Shown here: one piece after another, positions 1-8,702 of the stretch
Layout: each line of letters opens with the position of its first letter
Position numbering within the stretch: the first letter of the stretch is position 1
Assembly: GCA_018396775.1 (NCBI GenBank)
Contig: JAGTRF010000005.1
Coordinates: 1 to 64,000, forward strand
Length of the DNA: 64,000 nucleotides
From: Candidatus Bathyarchaeota archaeon
GTDB taxonomy: Archaea; Thermoproteota; Bathyarchaeia; 40CM-2-53-6; DTDX01
Direction of reading: 5' to 3'
Program-made: the position numbers and the translations under genes
Notes under the pieces: generated by a model
Told to the model about the DNA's origin: nothing
The model's database searches: none
What the model saw: the letters and a program-made list of their open reading frames with translations, nothing else

Positions 1-186
1 GGGAAACTGCTTCTTCCAAGATTTCTATTTTACGCTGTATTCTTCTCTTCAGCTTTAACCCTATATTTAATTCAAGCATTTATAGAAAATGAATCTCCAA
101 GCTTTTTCGCGTTAACCTTAGGCTTTATCGCCTCAATAACTTCATGGTATGAAGCAATAAAAATATGGAAAGAAAAACTAATTTAA
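1..186 (+). CDS. C-terminal end of a membrane protein (partial)
   Basis: An open frame runs from the first base to a TAA at 184-186 and gives 61 residues with no start inside the window. The peptide is strongly hydrophobic, with two probable membrane spans (around FLFYAVFFSSALTLYLIQAF and FFALTLGFIASITSW) and a basic tail ending KIWKEKLI, as at the cytoplasmic end of an integral membrane protein. The family is not recognisable from this tail. Codon use (many TTA, AAA, GCT) matches the rest of the window, so I read it as a real gene cut by the window edge. Confidence 0.6.
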   Translation, partial: GKLLLPRFLFYAVFFSSALTLYLIQAFIENESPSFFALTLGFIASITSWYEAIKIWKEKLI

Positions 187-272
187 AGTTGATTAAAAAT
201 CAAACAAAAAATCAAAAATTAGCTTAAAAAATCAAAGAAAATCAAAAAAATTCAATATAAATTGTCTTTTAC

Positions 273-297
273 GAGGGAGGGGGACCCCCCTCCCCCC
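273..297. repeat. GC-rich perfect inverted repeat (hairpin) in AT-rich spacer
   Basis: GGGAGGGGG at 275-283 is mirrored by CCCCCTCCC at 286-294 with only two bases between the arms, in a spacer that is otherwise almost all A/T. It lies between the ends of two convergent genes (186 and 364), so a bidirectional terminator or other structural element is plausible. No T-run follows directly. Confidence 0.5.
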
Positions 298-363
298 TAT
301 ACTAGTTAAAGCCTTTTTAAAATATAATCACATTTGTTTACTTAAAAGATTTTGGTTTAGAGT

Positions 364-1677
364 TTACTGTGCTGTACCACATTTTAAGCAGTATTTAGCG
401 TCTATAGGGATTTCTGCTCCGCATTTTACGCAAAATCTTTTATCTATTTGAGGAGTTGAAGATTCTAAAGCTTTTGAGGATGCTGCTTTCTTTTTCTTCA
501 TGAATATTACTGCTACAACAGCTATTATTATTAAGGCTATAATTGCTATAGTTAAGATTCCTATAAAGCTGGAAGCTGGCTTCGATAAAGCTTTAACTGT
601 AAGCTCGCCTTCAGCAATTTTCGCATCCATAACGCTAAGAATAATTTTCCCTTTATAATCTCCAGGTTTTTCAGCTTTAATCTTTATAATCCATTCTCCC
701 ACTTCTTCAGGCATTAAATCTTTAGCTGGAGAAGCGCTAACCAACTTTAAACCATCAGGTAACTCAACGTAAACTTTAACACCTTTAACTTTTCCTTCAC
801 TATTATTTTTGATAATATAGGTTAATGTAGCTACATCTCCAACATAAAATGGTTCTTCTTCGCTAGGAGATATCTTCTTTTCAATTACTTGAAGCTCTGG
901 TAAACTAACAGTTATTTGCCAATTGCCTTCAGTAACTTTCGATTCAGACTCATAAAGCCTTAAAACAGCTGTGTATTCACCCGGCGTTTCAGCTTTAATC
1001 TTTATAATCCATTCTCCTGATTCTCCAGGCGATAAATCTTTAGGTGGAGAAGCTTCAATTACAATTAAGCCTTCGCTAGGCGTTATATCCTCAAATTTAA
1101 AAACAATATTTTTAGCTGTGGTTGTGCCTTCATTTCTTAAAGTATATTTTATTGTTAAAACATCGCCTATATAAAATGGTTCTCCTTCAGCTAGCGACAT
1201 GCTTTTACCTATAATTTTTATTTCTGAAGCTTGAGAAAGCGTAAACTTTAATGTTGAAGCTAAATTTCCATTTAAGTATGCTTCAGCACGCCATTCTCCA
1301 ATAAGATTTTGTATTTCAGATATTTTTAGCCAAGGGTAAAACGTAACCCAATTATATTTTTCTTTATACCATCCGGAATCTACCTCGTCAAAAAGCGTTC
1401 CATCAGGTTTAAACAATTTAATAGTTACTTTAATTGGGCCTTCTACATCTTCTAAATGAATGAAAAGATGTATTTTTTCATCATTAGTTGAAAAAACTGT
1501 TGATACATCGATTGGGGTAGGCGGCCTCTTGCTTTCATCAACATTTTTGCAAGCAACAAAATATTTAACTTTAGCTTCCCAAGCATTTGCTGATTGTTGA
1601 AAAACACCAACAAAAACTGAAAAAGCTAAAAGCGTTAAAAACAAGCTGGAGAAAAATTTTATATTCAAATAAAACAA
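364..1677 (-). CDS. Secreted, membrane-anchored protein with tandem CARDB-like domains and C-terminal zinc ribbon
   Basis: 437 residues from a TTG start, with an AGAAGAG-like site upstream. The first ~32 residues form a signal peptide ending near QQSANA. Residues ~150-245 and ~255-350 are two copies of the same module: each carries a GEPFYIGD or EEPFYVGD element, then a conserved S(A)P-x-KDL-x-P-x-E-x-GEWIIKIKAE element. This is the pattern of CARDB/NEW3-type beta-sandwich domains of archaeal surface proteins. One membrane helix follows (~370-392), then a KKKK stop-transfer and a zinc ribbon (CVKCG-x10-CLKCG). The layout predicts an extracellular adhesion-like region and a cytosolic zinc ribbon. 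The role is unknown. Confidence 0.75.
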   Translation of the reverse strand: MFYLNIKFFSSLFLTLLAFSVFVGVFQQSANAWEAKVKYFVACKNVDESKRPPTPIDVSTVFSTNDEKIHLFIHLEDVEGPIKVTIKLFKPDGTLFDEVDSGWYKEKYNWVTFYPWLKISEIQNLIGEWRAEAYLNGNLASTLKFTLSQASEIKIIGKSMSLAEGEPFYIGDVLTIKYTLRNEGTTTAKNIVFKFEDITPSEGLIVIEASPPKDLSPGESGEWIIKIKAETPGEYTAVLRLYESESKVTEGNWQITVSLPELQVIEKKISPSEEEPFYVGDVATLTYIIKNNSEGKVKGVKVYVELPDGLKLVSASPAKDLMPEEVGEWIIKIKAEKPGDYKGKIILSVMDAKIAEGELTVKALSKPASSFIGILTIAIIALIIIAVVAVIFMKKKKAASSKALESSTPQIDKRFCVKCGAEIPIDAKYCLKCGTAQ

Positions 1678-1707
1678 CTCTTCTTTGCTATAAGCTTAAA
1701 CAAAGCA

Positions 1708-1718
1708 TTATATAAAGC
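1708..1718 (-). promoter_or_regulatory. TATA box of the CARDB surface-protein gene
   Basis: The minus strand reads tttatataatg about 31-41 bases upstream of the TTG at 1677. It matches an archaeal TATA element at the distance expected for a short leader. It was recognised by eye only. Confidence 0.4.
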
Positions 1719-1800
1719 TTCCGTTTTAAATTCCTGTTAATAATGAGAAATTAGCGTTAAGGCTTGCAATTTATTCAAATAATCGTTTATTTATTGATTT

Positions 1801-2460
1801 TCACCTAAATTTTTTAATATTAACTTTTAAGCAGATATTATTTAATTTGCAATTGGAGCATTTTGGAGAAATTGGTGTGCATACATTTTTACCAAAAGCA
1901 ACAAGTAAAGAATTTATTTTTCTCCAATATTTTTTCGGAAGCTTCTCTCTTAAAGCGTATTCTGTTTCTTTAGGTGTTTTCGTTTTAACATAACCCCATC
2001 TATTAACAATTCTATGAACATGAGTGTCAACGCATATACCATCTTTATTAAACCCAAGAGTTACAACTAAATTCGCTGTTTTTCTCCCAACGCCAGGCAA
2101 TTTAATTAATTCTTCTATTGAATCTGGAATTTTACCATTATATTTTTTAATTAATTCTTCTCCTAACTTCTTTAAATTTTTAGCTTTAACTCTATAAAAT
2201 CCAACTGGATAAATTAACTTCTCCACTTCTTTTATTGGAAGATTCATTAAATCATTAGGATTCTTTACTTTCAAAAATAATTTTTGAGAAGCATTTTTTG
2301 TTACTTCATCTCTTGTTCTTGAGCTTAAAACTGTTGAAACAAGAGTTTTAAATGGATCTCTTTCTTCATTAGATATTTGAGTTACATAAGGAACATTAAA
2401 TTTTTTAATTTGCGCTTCAATTAAAGAAATAACTTCATCAATATTATTGTTATTTATCAA
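1801..2460 (-). CDS. nth: Endonuclease III, [4Fe-4S] DNA glycosylase/AP lyase
   Basis: 219 residues, the usual size for Nth. It removes oxidised pyrimidines and cleaves the abasic site in base-excision repair. The helix-hairpin-helix [12 protein letters not shown] carries the catalytic lysine, and the catalytic aspartate lies in [14 protein letters not shown]. The C-terminal cluster loop is C-x6-C-x2-C-x5-C ([17 protein letters not shown]), so the iron-sulfur cluster should be intact. It starts with ATG and lies 30 bases downstream of the YHS microprotein on the same strand, so it may be read through from the metal-ATPase transcript. There is no sign of damage. Confidence 0.95.
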   Translation of the reverse strand: MINNNNIDEVISLIEAQIKKFNVPYVTQISNEERDPFKTLVSTVLSSRTRDEVTKNASQKLFLKVKNPNDLMNLPIKEVEKLIYPVGFYRVKAKNLKKLGEELIKKYNGKIPDSIEELIKLPGVGRKTANLVVTLGFNKDGICVDTHVHRIVNRWGYVKTKTPKETEYALREKLPKKYWRKINSLLVAFGKNVCTPISPKCSNCKLNNICLKVNIKKFR

Positions 2461-2490
2461 ATTTAAGCCTCATTAAAAAATTGTCTTCCG

Positions 2491-2631
2491 TTATTTTACA
2501 TATTTTTTCGGGTCTTCATCAAATTTATTTTTGCATATTAAAGAGCAGAAATAAAAGGTTTTTCCCATATAAACGCTTTTAAATTTAGATGCGTTCTCAT
2601 CTACATTCATTCCGCATACAGGGTCCCTCAA
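2491..2631 (-). CDS. Stand-alone YHS-domain microprotein
   Basis: A 46-residue frame starting at TTG, preceded by a good ribosome-binding site (GAGGTGAT). It reads as a complete YHS domain: DPVCGMNVDENASKF, then TFYFCSLICKNKF, then DEDPKKYVK. The two metal-ligand positions (the Cys of PVCGM and the Cys pair of FYFCSLIC) are kept. It lies 26 bases downstream of the P-type ATPase, whose own N-terminus begins with the same kind of domain ([10 protein letters not shown] ... YFCSEAC). YHS/TRASH domains bind soft metals, so a copper shuttle or sensor for the pump is a reasonable inference. The domain call is confident; the role is inferred. Confidence 0.85.
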   Translation of the reverse strand: MRDPVCGMNVDENASKFKSVYMGKTFYFCSLICKNKFDEDPKKYVK

Positions 2632-2657
2632 TTTTTAATCACCTCTTTTTAATAAAT

Positions 2658-4745
2658 TTAAATTTTAAGAAGTTTTAATGTGGCTGCATTAGTAACTACG
2701 AAAAGCGAGCTTAAAGCCATGGCTGCAGCAGCTATTACTGGTCCACCATAATTGCTTAATAAACCTACAGCTGCAACAGGAACTAAAACCGTATTATACA
2801 TAAAAGCCCAAAACAAGTTTTGTTTAATCTTCTTCATAACGGCTTTACTTAATAAAATTCCACGTGGAACATCAAGAAGATCATCTTTAATTAAAATTAT
2901 TCCACCTGTTTCTTTAGCTATATCTGTTCCGCTGCCTAAAGCAATTCCTATATCAGCTTGAGCTAAAGCTGGAGCATCATTAACACCATCTCCAACCATA
3001 GCTACAATCTCCCCTTTTTTCTGCAGTTTTTTAATAACTTCAGCTTTCTCCCATGGTAAAACATTAGCGAAAACCATATCTATGTTAAGCTGATTAGCTA
3101 TAGCTTTAGCTGTTTTCTCATTATCGCCTGTAAGCATAGCAATTTTAAGGCCAATATTTTTAAGTTGATTTATAGCTTCAAAAGCTTCATTTTTAACTAT
3201 ATCCATAACAGCTATAACTCCAGCTAACTCTTTATTAACTGCAAGAATCATAACCGTTTTCCCTTCTTCCTCAAATTTTGCAATTAAATCGTTTCCCTCA
3301 TCTATAGCTATATTAGCTTCATTCATAAGCTTTCTATTTCCAAGCAAAACTTCATTATTATTAAAAACTGCTTTAACACCTCTTCCAGGGACGGCCTCAA
3401 AATAATCAACGCTTAAAATGTTAACGCCAGCTTTAACAGCTGCTTTTAAAACAGCTTCAGCTAAAGGATGCTCAGAATTTTTTTCAACAGCCACCGCTAA
3501 CTCTAAAACTTTGTTTTCATCATAATTTTTAAACGCTACTACATTTGTTACTGAAGGTTCTCCTTTAGTTAATGTTCCTGTTTTATCAAATATCACCATC
3601 GTTAATTTTCTAGCATTTTCCACATATTCTCCACCTCTAAGAAGAATTCCATATTCAGCTCCTTTTCCAACTCCAGCTAATATAGCGGTTGGTGTAGCTA
3701 TACCTAAAGCGCAAGGACAAGCAATTAATAAAACGGTTAATAAAACTAGGAAGGCTGCGGTAAACCCTTTAGCAAGCAACCAATAAATAAAAGCTACGCT
3801 AGCTATAGCGAAAACAGCTGGAATAAAATATTTAATTACTTCATCAGCGAACTTTTGAATAGGTGCTTTAGAAGCATAAGCCTCCTCAACTAAATGAACT
3901 ATTTGCATTAAAGCCGCTTCATCACCTACCTTAGTTGCTTTCACCTTTAATACTCCTGTTTTATTTATAGTTCCGCCTATAACTTCATCTCCAATCCTTT
4001 TCTCTACTGGAATGCTTTCACCAGTAATTATTTTTTCATCTACAGCCGAGTAACCATCTATAACTATTCCATCAACTGGGATTTTCTCTCCAGGTTTAAC
4101 AAGCAAAACATCTCCAGGCTTAACTTCATCTATTGGAACTTCACCTTCACCTTCGCTTCTTAAAACTCTTGCGATAGTTGGTTTAAGCTCCATTAGCTTC
4201 CGAATAGCTGCAGCTGATTTTCGTCTAACAGCTTCTTCAATAAATTTTCCAAGCATAACAAAAGCTAGAATAGCTATTGAAATTTCAAAGTAACCATGGC
4301 CGCCTGGAGCTATTATTGGAAAAAATGTAGCAATCACTCCATACGCCCAACCAGCTAAAACGCCAACAGTTATTAATAAATCCATATTTATTACGCGATT
4401 TTTAAGCGCTTTAAAAGCTCCATAATGAATGGTCCAGCCAGCAATCCATACAATTGGCGTTGAAATTACAAAAAATGCTAAATCCCAAGCTGAAATTCCA
4501 GCTAAAGTTATAGTCATGAAAGCGACGACTAAGCCTAGCATCGCTAGAACTCGTAGTAAAGCAACTGAAACTATGCCTAAAAGTGCCATAGCTACCCCGC
4601 GCTTCATAGTCTTTAATTCTTGCTCAGGCCGCTCATAGGTTCTAGCGCAAGCTTCACTGCAAAAATAGTAAGTTCGATCACCCACTCTCCTTTTAATAGA
4701 TTTTTCTGCATCAACCATCATTCCGCATACAGGATCTCTCGGCAT
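2658..4745 (-). CDS. copA: Cu(I)-type P1B ATPase with N-terminal YHS domain
   Basis: 695 residues. In order: a YHS domain (1-45, [10 protein letters not shown] and YFCSEAC), paired helices, the actuator domain with TGES, the transport motif CPC in [12 protein letters not shown], the phosphorylation motif DKTGTLTKG, the nucleotide-domain HP motif (SEHPLAEA), and the hinge [10 protein letters not shown]. The last two helices carry the YN and MxxSS signatures ([16 protein letters not shown]), typical of the Cu(+)/Ag(+) subgroup P1B-1. It should export copper across the cytoplasmic membrane. A YHS domain replaces the usual HMA domain at the N-terminus, a known variant in archaea and bacteria. It leads a likely operon with the YHS microprotein and nth. 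Confidence 0.93.
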   Translation of the reverse strand: MPRDPVCGMMVDAEKSIKRRVGDRTYYFCSEACARTYERPEQELKTMKRGVAMALLGIVSVALLRVLAMLGLVVAFMTITLAGISAWDLAFFVISTPIVWIAGWTIHYGAFKALKNRVINMDLLITVGVLAGWAYGVIATFFPIIAPGGHGYFEISIAILAFVMLGKFIEEAVRRKSAAAIRKLMELKPTIARVLRSEGEGEVPIDEVKPGDVLLVKPGEKIPVDGIVIDGYSAVDEKIITGESIPVEKRIGDEVIGGTINKTGVLKVKATKVGDEAALMQIVHLVEEAYASKAPIQKFADEVIKYFIPAVFAIASVAFIYWLLAKGFTAAFLVLLTVLLIACPCALGIATPTAILAGVGKGAEYGILLRGGEYVENARKLTMVIFDKTGTLTKGEPSVTNVVAFKNYDENKVLELAVAVEKNSEHPLAEAVLKAAVKAGVNILSVDYFEAVPGRGVKAVFNNNEVLLGNRKLMNEANIAIDEGNDLIAKFEEEGKTVMILAVNKELAGVIAVMDIVKNEAFEAINQLKNIGLKIAMLTGDNEKTAKAIANQLNIDMVFANVLPWEKAEVIKKLQKKGEIVAMVGDGVNDAPALAQADIGIALGSGTDIAKETGGIILIKDDLLDVPRGILLSKAVMKKIKQNLFWAFMYNTVLVPVAAVGLLSNYGGPVIAAAAMALSSLFVVTNAATLKLLKI

Positions 4746-4911
4746 ATTTAACCACTATTTTTTAATTCAAATGGAAACGTTAATAATAAACTCAAATATT
4801 TATAATCGATAGATTAAGCTTTTCAGCTTACTTCAAAAGTTAAATTTGAAAAAAGCTGGGGTTAATATATAAAGCATATGAAAAAGATTAAAAGCTTCAT
4901 TTAAGCAATGT

Positions 4912-5493
4912 TTAACGCATTAATTTCTTCGCTTCTTCAGTTAAATGCTTCCCTAAACCTTCAGCCATTTTTAATTCAAGCTTTGAAGGCATCCGCTCAC
5001 CCATGCCTCCAGAAATTGTTGAGGCTCCATAAGGTGAACCTCCTGTAACTTCCTCTAAAGTCATCTGTTCTTTAAAAGAGTATGGTAAACCAACTAAAAT
5101 ACATCCATGATGCAAAAGTGTAATCATTGTTGAGATAATTGTGGTTTCTTGACCTCCATGTTGAGTTGCTGAACTTGTAAAAACTGCTGCAGGTTTACCA
5201 ATAAGCATCCCTTCAGCCCAATCTTGACTAGTTTGATCCCAAAAATTTCTCATTTGAGCGCACATATTACCAAATCTAGTTGGAGTACCAACAATTAAAC
5301 CATCAATCCCTTTAAGATCTTTTCTAGGATCAGCAACTAGAATATTTTTCATAGCTTCTCTCGCTTTCTTCATATTTTCGATCCATTTTTCTTCAGGAAT
5401 AAGCTCAGCAACTTGCCTAACAACCAGTTCACCACCAGCTTCTTTAACCCCTTCTACTACAGCTTCAACCATTTTAAAAATATGCCTATACAT
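4912..5493 (-). CDS. WrbA-like flavodoxin-fold NAD(P)H:quinone oxidoreductase, N-terminus damaged
   Basis: The body is a typical WrbA/flavodoxin: GTPTRFGNMCAQMRNFWDQT, then the SSATQHGGQETT loop, then a C-terminal GGMGERMPS segment. The only ATG begins MYRHIFKMVEA, which corresponds to the conserved YGHI-x-KMAEA of the family and so leaves out the first beta strand. The missing strand is still readable upstream in frame (ILILFYF), but no ATG, GTG or TTG exists before the TAA at 5548-5550; only an ATT at 5512-5514 could serve. The FMN phosphate loop is also changed: expected S-M-Y-G-H, seen F-M-Y-R-H. Either an ATT start is used, or the gene is losing function. Expected role: FMN-dependent quinone reduction against redox stress. 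Confidence 0.75.
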   Translation of the reverse strand: MYRHIFKMVEAVVEGVKEAGGELVVRQVAELIPEEKWIENMKKAREAMKNILVADPRKDLKGIDGLIVGTPTRFGNMCAQMRNFWDQTSQDWAEGMLIGKPAAVFTSSATQHGGQETTIISTMITLLHHGCILVGLPYSFKEQMTLEEVTGGSPYGASTISGGMGERMPSKLELKMAEGLGKHLTEEAKKLMR

Positions 5494-5591
5494 AAAATAA
5501 AATAATATAAGAATTCTACTTTTATAAGCTAACGTTAAAAGAAAAATTTATAATTTACACAAAATCTATTTTAAATATAAGGCTTCTTCAA

Positions 5592-5683
5592 GGGCCGGTA
5601 GTTCAGCTGGTATGAATAGGAATTCTAGTATAAACGCTCGGTTCGCAGCCGAGAAGTCGCGGGTTCAAATCCCGCCCGGTCCA
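5592..5683 (+). tRNA. tRNA-Ala(CGC) with an 18-nt insertion in the D arm
   Basis: Acceptor GGGCCGG (5592-5598) pairs with CCGGTCC (5676-5682), with discriminator A at 5683. The anticodon arm is CTCGG-TTCGCAG-CCGAG, giving anticodon CGC (alanine, GCG codons). The T arm is GCGGG-TTCAAAT-CCCGC. The D stem GTTC (5601-5604) finds its partner GAAC only if 18 bases (about 5616-5633, ambiguous by one or two) are removed. The remainder is exactly 74 nt with every arm of standard length. The insertion is probably an intron at a non-canonical D-arm position, as known in some archaea, but I could not fold a standard bulge-helix-bulge around the junctions. CCA is not encoded. Confidence 0.85.
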
Positions 5684-5764
5684 CTTAATTTTTTAAGAGA
5701 CTCATTAAATTAAAGGAGCGCTTCTTTCTTTTTAATTAACGAAGGGGGAGCTAAATACGCTTAT

Positions 5765-6064
5765 TTGCTTGAGGATGAGGATATTCGGCGTTGGTTTGAT
5801 AATCTTGCGGCTAAGTCTTATTTAACGGCTACTGTTTACCTTAAGAATCTCGGGTTTTACCGCGAGCTTAATAGGGCGGATCCTAAAGCATTGCTTAAGG
5901 TTGCAAAGACCAAGACTTTCAGGTATACTTTCACTGATTTCGTACGAAGGCTGGAGAAGGAGGGCAAAGCAGGCTCATACATTGCAAGGTTCAAGACCCT
6001 GCACTCCTGGTTCAGCTACAATAGGTTGGATGTTAAGCTTAAGGTTAATATCAGGTTTCAATAA
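5765..6064 (+). pseudogene. Truncated tyrosine-recombinase (integrase) N-terminal domain
   Basis: 99 residues from TTG, with a GGGGGAG site upstream. The sequence (EDIRRWFDNLAAKSYLTATVYLKNLG ... TFTDFVRRLEKEGKAGSYIARFKTLHSWF) has the helical SAM-like DNA-binding layout of archaeal tyrosine integrases, including the DxxRRW start and the long helix before the core-binding loop. It stops before any catalytic domain (no R...HxxR...Y), so it is an inactive remnant. It starts about 80 bases after a tRNA gene, the usual target of such elements. Codon use is more GC-rich than in the neighbours, which supports import. No duplicated tRNA 3' end was found downstream. Confidence 0.6.
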
Positions 6065-6089
6065 CCTTTATGGCCTTCAGTGGGCTGAG

Positions 6090-6534
6090 ACTCCAAAGCC
6101 TAGGCAACTATACGGGAACTGACGGCATAAGGCTTGGTGATTGTATGGACCTTACAGGTTTCTATGGGCTTGTAAGCTCATTGGGCTTTATTGGAATATT
6201 TGTGTTCACGTTTGCAATTGCGATACACCAGATTCTTTCGCCGCCCTTTCACTAGCCTTGAGTTCAATGGAAAGCAAGAAGCAAGCGATTCTTTCTGTTC
6301 TTGCTACGGCAGTCGACACGCCACTTGGAATCTTTGTGAGTCTTTTTAATAAATTTGAGCAACATCCTGATCCCGCTAGGTTTAGGACTCAGCGCTGGAA
6401 TTTTCATCTATGTTTCAGCTGTTGATCTTGTCCCTGAACTTCAACATAAGTCTAGAAGCCTACTGGTCGTCGCGTCCATGATTATGGGATTCCTACTCGT
6501 TGTAGCTCTTTCATCGCTTCCACCTCACATATAG
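6090..6534 (+). pseudogene. ZIP-family metal transporter pseudogene (frameshifted)
   Basis: Three frame segments join into a ZIP permease C-terminal half: GLVSSLGFIGIFVFTFAIAIHQI, then (after a shift near 6231) PDSFAALSLALSSMESKKQ...VDTPLGIFVSLF, then (after a shift near 6385) LGLGLSAGIFIYVSAVDLVPEL and a last hydrophobic helix ending at TAG 6532-6534. The HQIPDSF and AVDTPLG elements fill the places of the metal-site motifs HNxPEG and H/D-xPLG, and SAGIFIYVSAVDLVPE is typical ZIP. At least two frameshifts and no N-terminal half mean it cannot be functional. With the integrase fragment it looks like debris of an integrated element. Its GC-richer codon use supports transfer. Confidence 0.65.
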
Positions 6535-6568
6535 AACGGTAGTTTCTGCAATTCTAAACTTTCCTGGT

Positions 6569-6766
6569 TTAAAACATTCTTTGATCTTCTACAGAAATCG
6601 GGTTTATATTATCATAAGATGGAGCGAATGTTTCTTCTTCATTTTCTTGAGCATAAGAGTTTGGAATTAAAGGTGATAAAATAGCTCCATAACCCATGTA
6701 GCCAGCTTCTGAAAGATATTTGCGCCTACTAATTCTTTCTGAAAAATCTAAAACTCTCCTCTCCAT
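6569..6766 (-). CDS. Fragment with Tat-like signal peptide
   Basis: 65 residues. An N-terminal twin-arginine motif (ISRRKYLSEAG) is followed by a weak hydrophobic stretch (YGAILSPLIP) and a plausible cleavage point NSYAQ, and the frame ends only ~35 residues later. This looks like the exported N-terminus of a larger cofactor-bearing protein (Tat substrates fold before export) that was cut off, perhaps by the insertion that left the neighbouring integrase and ZIP debris. The original protein cannot be named. Confidence 0.35.
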   Translation of the reverse strand: MERRVLDFSERISRRKYLSEAGYMGYGAILSPLIPNSYAQENEEETFAPSYDNINPISVEDQRMF

Positions 6767-7090
6767 AATAATCTTTTAAAACCAAACATCTAAATAGTTA
6801 ATGAAAAATTAAACCGAAATTATATTCGATTTTCATTAAATAAAAATCTATTGTTCGCTAAAAAAGTTTAAACTTTCTTATTATTTTATCATATAGTTTT
6901 TTAGCCCATAAGCCAACAAACTTACAATTGATAATGTAATTATTGGGTTAGAATGCTCTAATATCGGAGTGCTCGAAAAATTTATCTTGATCCAGGTTAA
7001 AAGGTTTACACCCGTTATTTTAAGTGTATGATGGTTTGACAGCAAAATCTATTTTGAATTCTTTCCTTTACATGCTGTTTATAAAAAACA
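6767..7090. other. Non-coding spacer
   Basis: I see no gene or RNA fold here. The stretch is AT-rich with only short frames. It lies between the Tat-fragment start and the 3' end of a DUF234 ATPase. Confidence 0.4.
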
Positions 7091-8467
7091 CTACTTCAAA
7101 ACCCCCTCTAAATCTTTCAGATTAAATAGAAAAACGTTAGGCTCTTTAAACTTTTTCTTGAAGGTTTTAGCAAATATTGCATAATGCTCTTCTCTTTTAT
7201 CATTATACCATTGAACAAATTTAGATTTATCTTTTAACTCCTTAACAATCTTCTTTGCATCAATATTCTCTCCCCACTTGCATTCAGAAAACAATATATC
7301 TTTTGTCTCTCTGTTTAAAGCTAAGATATCAATTTCTTTATCTTTATACCACCATTTTCCAACCCAATCAAAACTAAATGGAATCTTTATTTCCTTGGAT
7401 TTTATGAGCTCCATAACCAGTTGCTCAAACATCATACCATAGTATGCATTTAGTTGTGGTTCAATTCTTGAAAATACTTCATCAACAAGACCTACTTCAA
7501 GGTCAGATAAATTTGGGTACACAAACCTGAACCAAAAATTAAAGAATGGGTCATTTAAAACATATATCCCTCTTTTTTTCTGACCAAAAGGTAAAATATA
7601 TTCTATTAAGTGTGTTTCTTCCAATACAGAAAGGTATTTTGAAAGATTGCCCTTCTCTATCCCAGTAACCGAGGATAGCTCACCTTGAGAATTATACCCT
7701 AGCGAAAGGTATTTTAGAATAAGTGTATAGGTCCTTGGCTCTCTGAATTCTTCCTTTAAAAGTATTCTCGGTTCATTGTAGAGAACCTCGCCTTTTCTTA
7801 AAATCTTAGCTTTTATATTGTCTTCAATAGAAAAGTTTGGGTTCATTTGAGTTAAATAGAAGGGAGTGCCACCAAAAACGCACCAAACCTTCACAAGCTC
7901 TTCCAAGGAAAATTTTTTAAACATACTTTTTATATCTTTAAACTTAAACGGTTCAACTTTCCACTCTCCAGTTCTCCTGCCGTAAAGAGGACTTTTGTAA
8001 CCCAAAACCTCCGTCTCCATCATTCCTATACTTGAGCCGCATAGAAGCAAAAATACTTTTTTTTGTTTCAACAGTTCATCCCAAATTTTTTGAAAGACTG
8101 AAATTATACCTTTTTGCAACTCGATTAAATACGGAAATTCATCAAAAATGATGATGATTTTTCTGTCTTTAATTTCCTCAACTGCATACTTAAACAGGTC
8201 GAAAAAGGAATTTGTGTCCAGTTTCAAAAAATATTCCTTACCGGTAAATTCATAAAATTTCCTTTTCATTTCTTTGATATTTTCTTGTAAGCTATCACGA
8301 GTGCATAAAAGGTATATTCCCTCCTTTTTTTGGAAGAATTTTTTAATTAGCTCTGTTTTACCAACCCTTCTTCTTCCATAAACGATTATTAACTGTGGAG
8401 AAGTTTCCAGATACTTGCTCTCTAAGAATCTTAATTCAGCTTCTCTGTCAACAAATTGTTGTATCAT
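7091..8467 (-). CDS. Archaeal AAA-type ATPase with C-terminal DUF234 nuclease-like domain (copy 1)
   Basis: 458 residues. The Walker A motif is YGRRRVGKTELI (~31-42) and Walker B is KIIIIFDEFPYLI. LLCGSSIGMMET acts as sensor 1, and SPLYGRRTGEWKVEPF is the signature of this archaeal ATPase family. A winged helix follows (GIEKGNLSKYLSVLEE). The C-terminus is DUF234, with a PD-(D/E)XK-like core (WYKDKEIDILALN ... ILFSECKWGE) and FxFDWVGKWW before it. The family is abundant in archaea, often linked with mobile elements or toxin-like roles; the function is unknown. It is divergent from the paralogue at 9161, with matching promoter geometry: TATA 27 nt before the ATG, so probably leaderless. Confidence 0.9.
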   Translation of the reverse strand: MIQQFVDREAELRFLESKYLETSPQLIIVYGRRRVGKTELIKKFFQKKEGIYLLCTRDSLQENIKEMKRKFYEFTGKEYFLKLDTNSFFDLFKYAVEEIKDRKIIIIFDEFPYLIELQKGIISVFQKIWDELLKQKKVFLLLCGSSIGMMETEVLGYKSPLYGRRTGEWKVEPFKFKDIKSMFKKFSLEELVKVWCVFGGTPFYLTQMNPNFSIEDNIKAKILRKGEVLYNEPRILLKEEFREPRTYTLILKYLSLGYNSQGELSSVTGIEKGNLSKYLSVLEETHLIEYILPFGQKKRGIYVLNDPFFNFWFRFVYPNLSDLEVGLVDEVFSRIEPQLNAYYGMMFEQLVMELIKSKEIKIPFSFDWVGKWWYKDKEIDILALNRETKDILFSECKWGENIDAKKIVKELKDKSKFVQWYNDKREEHYAIFAKTFKKKFKEPNVFLFNLKDLEGVLK

Positions 8468-8490
8468 AATTATTATACTTTCTTTACAAC

Positions 8491-8504
8491 TATTTAAATC
8501 TTTC
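8491..8504 (-). promoter_or_regulatory. BRE/TATA promoter of ATPase copy 1
   Basis: The minus strand reads GAAAGA then TTTAAATA, centred about 27 nt upstream of the ATG at 8467. That places transcription start at or next to the start codon (leaderless mRNA). Confidence 0.6.
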
Positions 8505-8702
8505 TAACTTTAGTCTGTTGATCATCCAAAAGCTAAGCTCTGCAGTGAACTACCCATACCTATTGGAAGAGGCTTCCTACTTCAACGATAAAGCTTGCTT
8601 TTACCAGTAGAGGCATAATCTCAGCAGGCGTATCAAGGTTCTTCCATCTCCTTATTCTGTTAACCGAAATCAACCCTTAATGGATTTTCATAGCTTAAAC
8701 CT

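Noticed and set aside
5616-5633. Canonical bulge-helix-bulge intron in the tRNA
   Set aside because: I tried the three possible junctions; none gives a 4-bp central helix with 3-nt bulges, so I report only an insertion.
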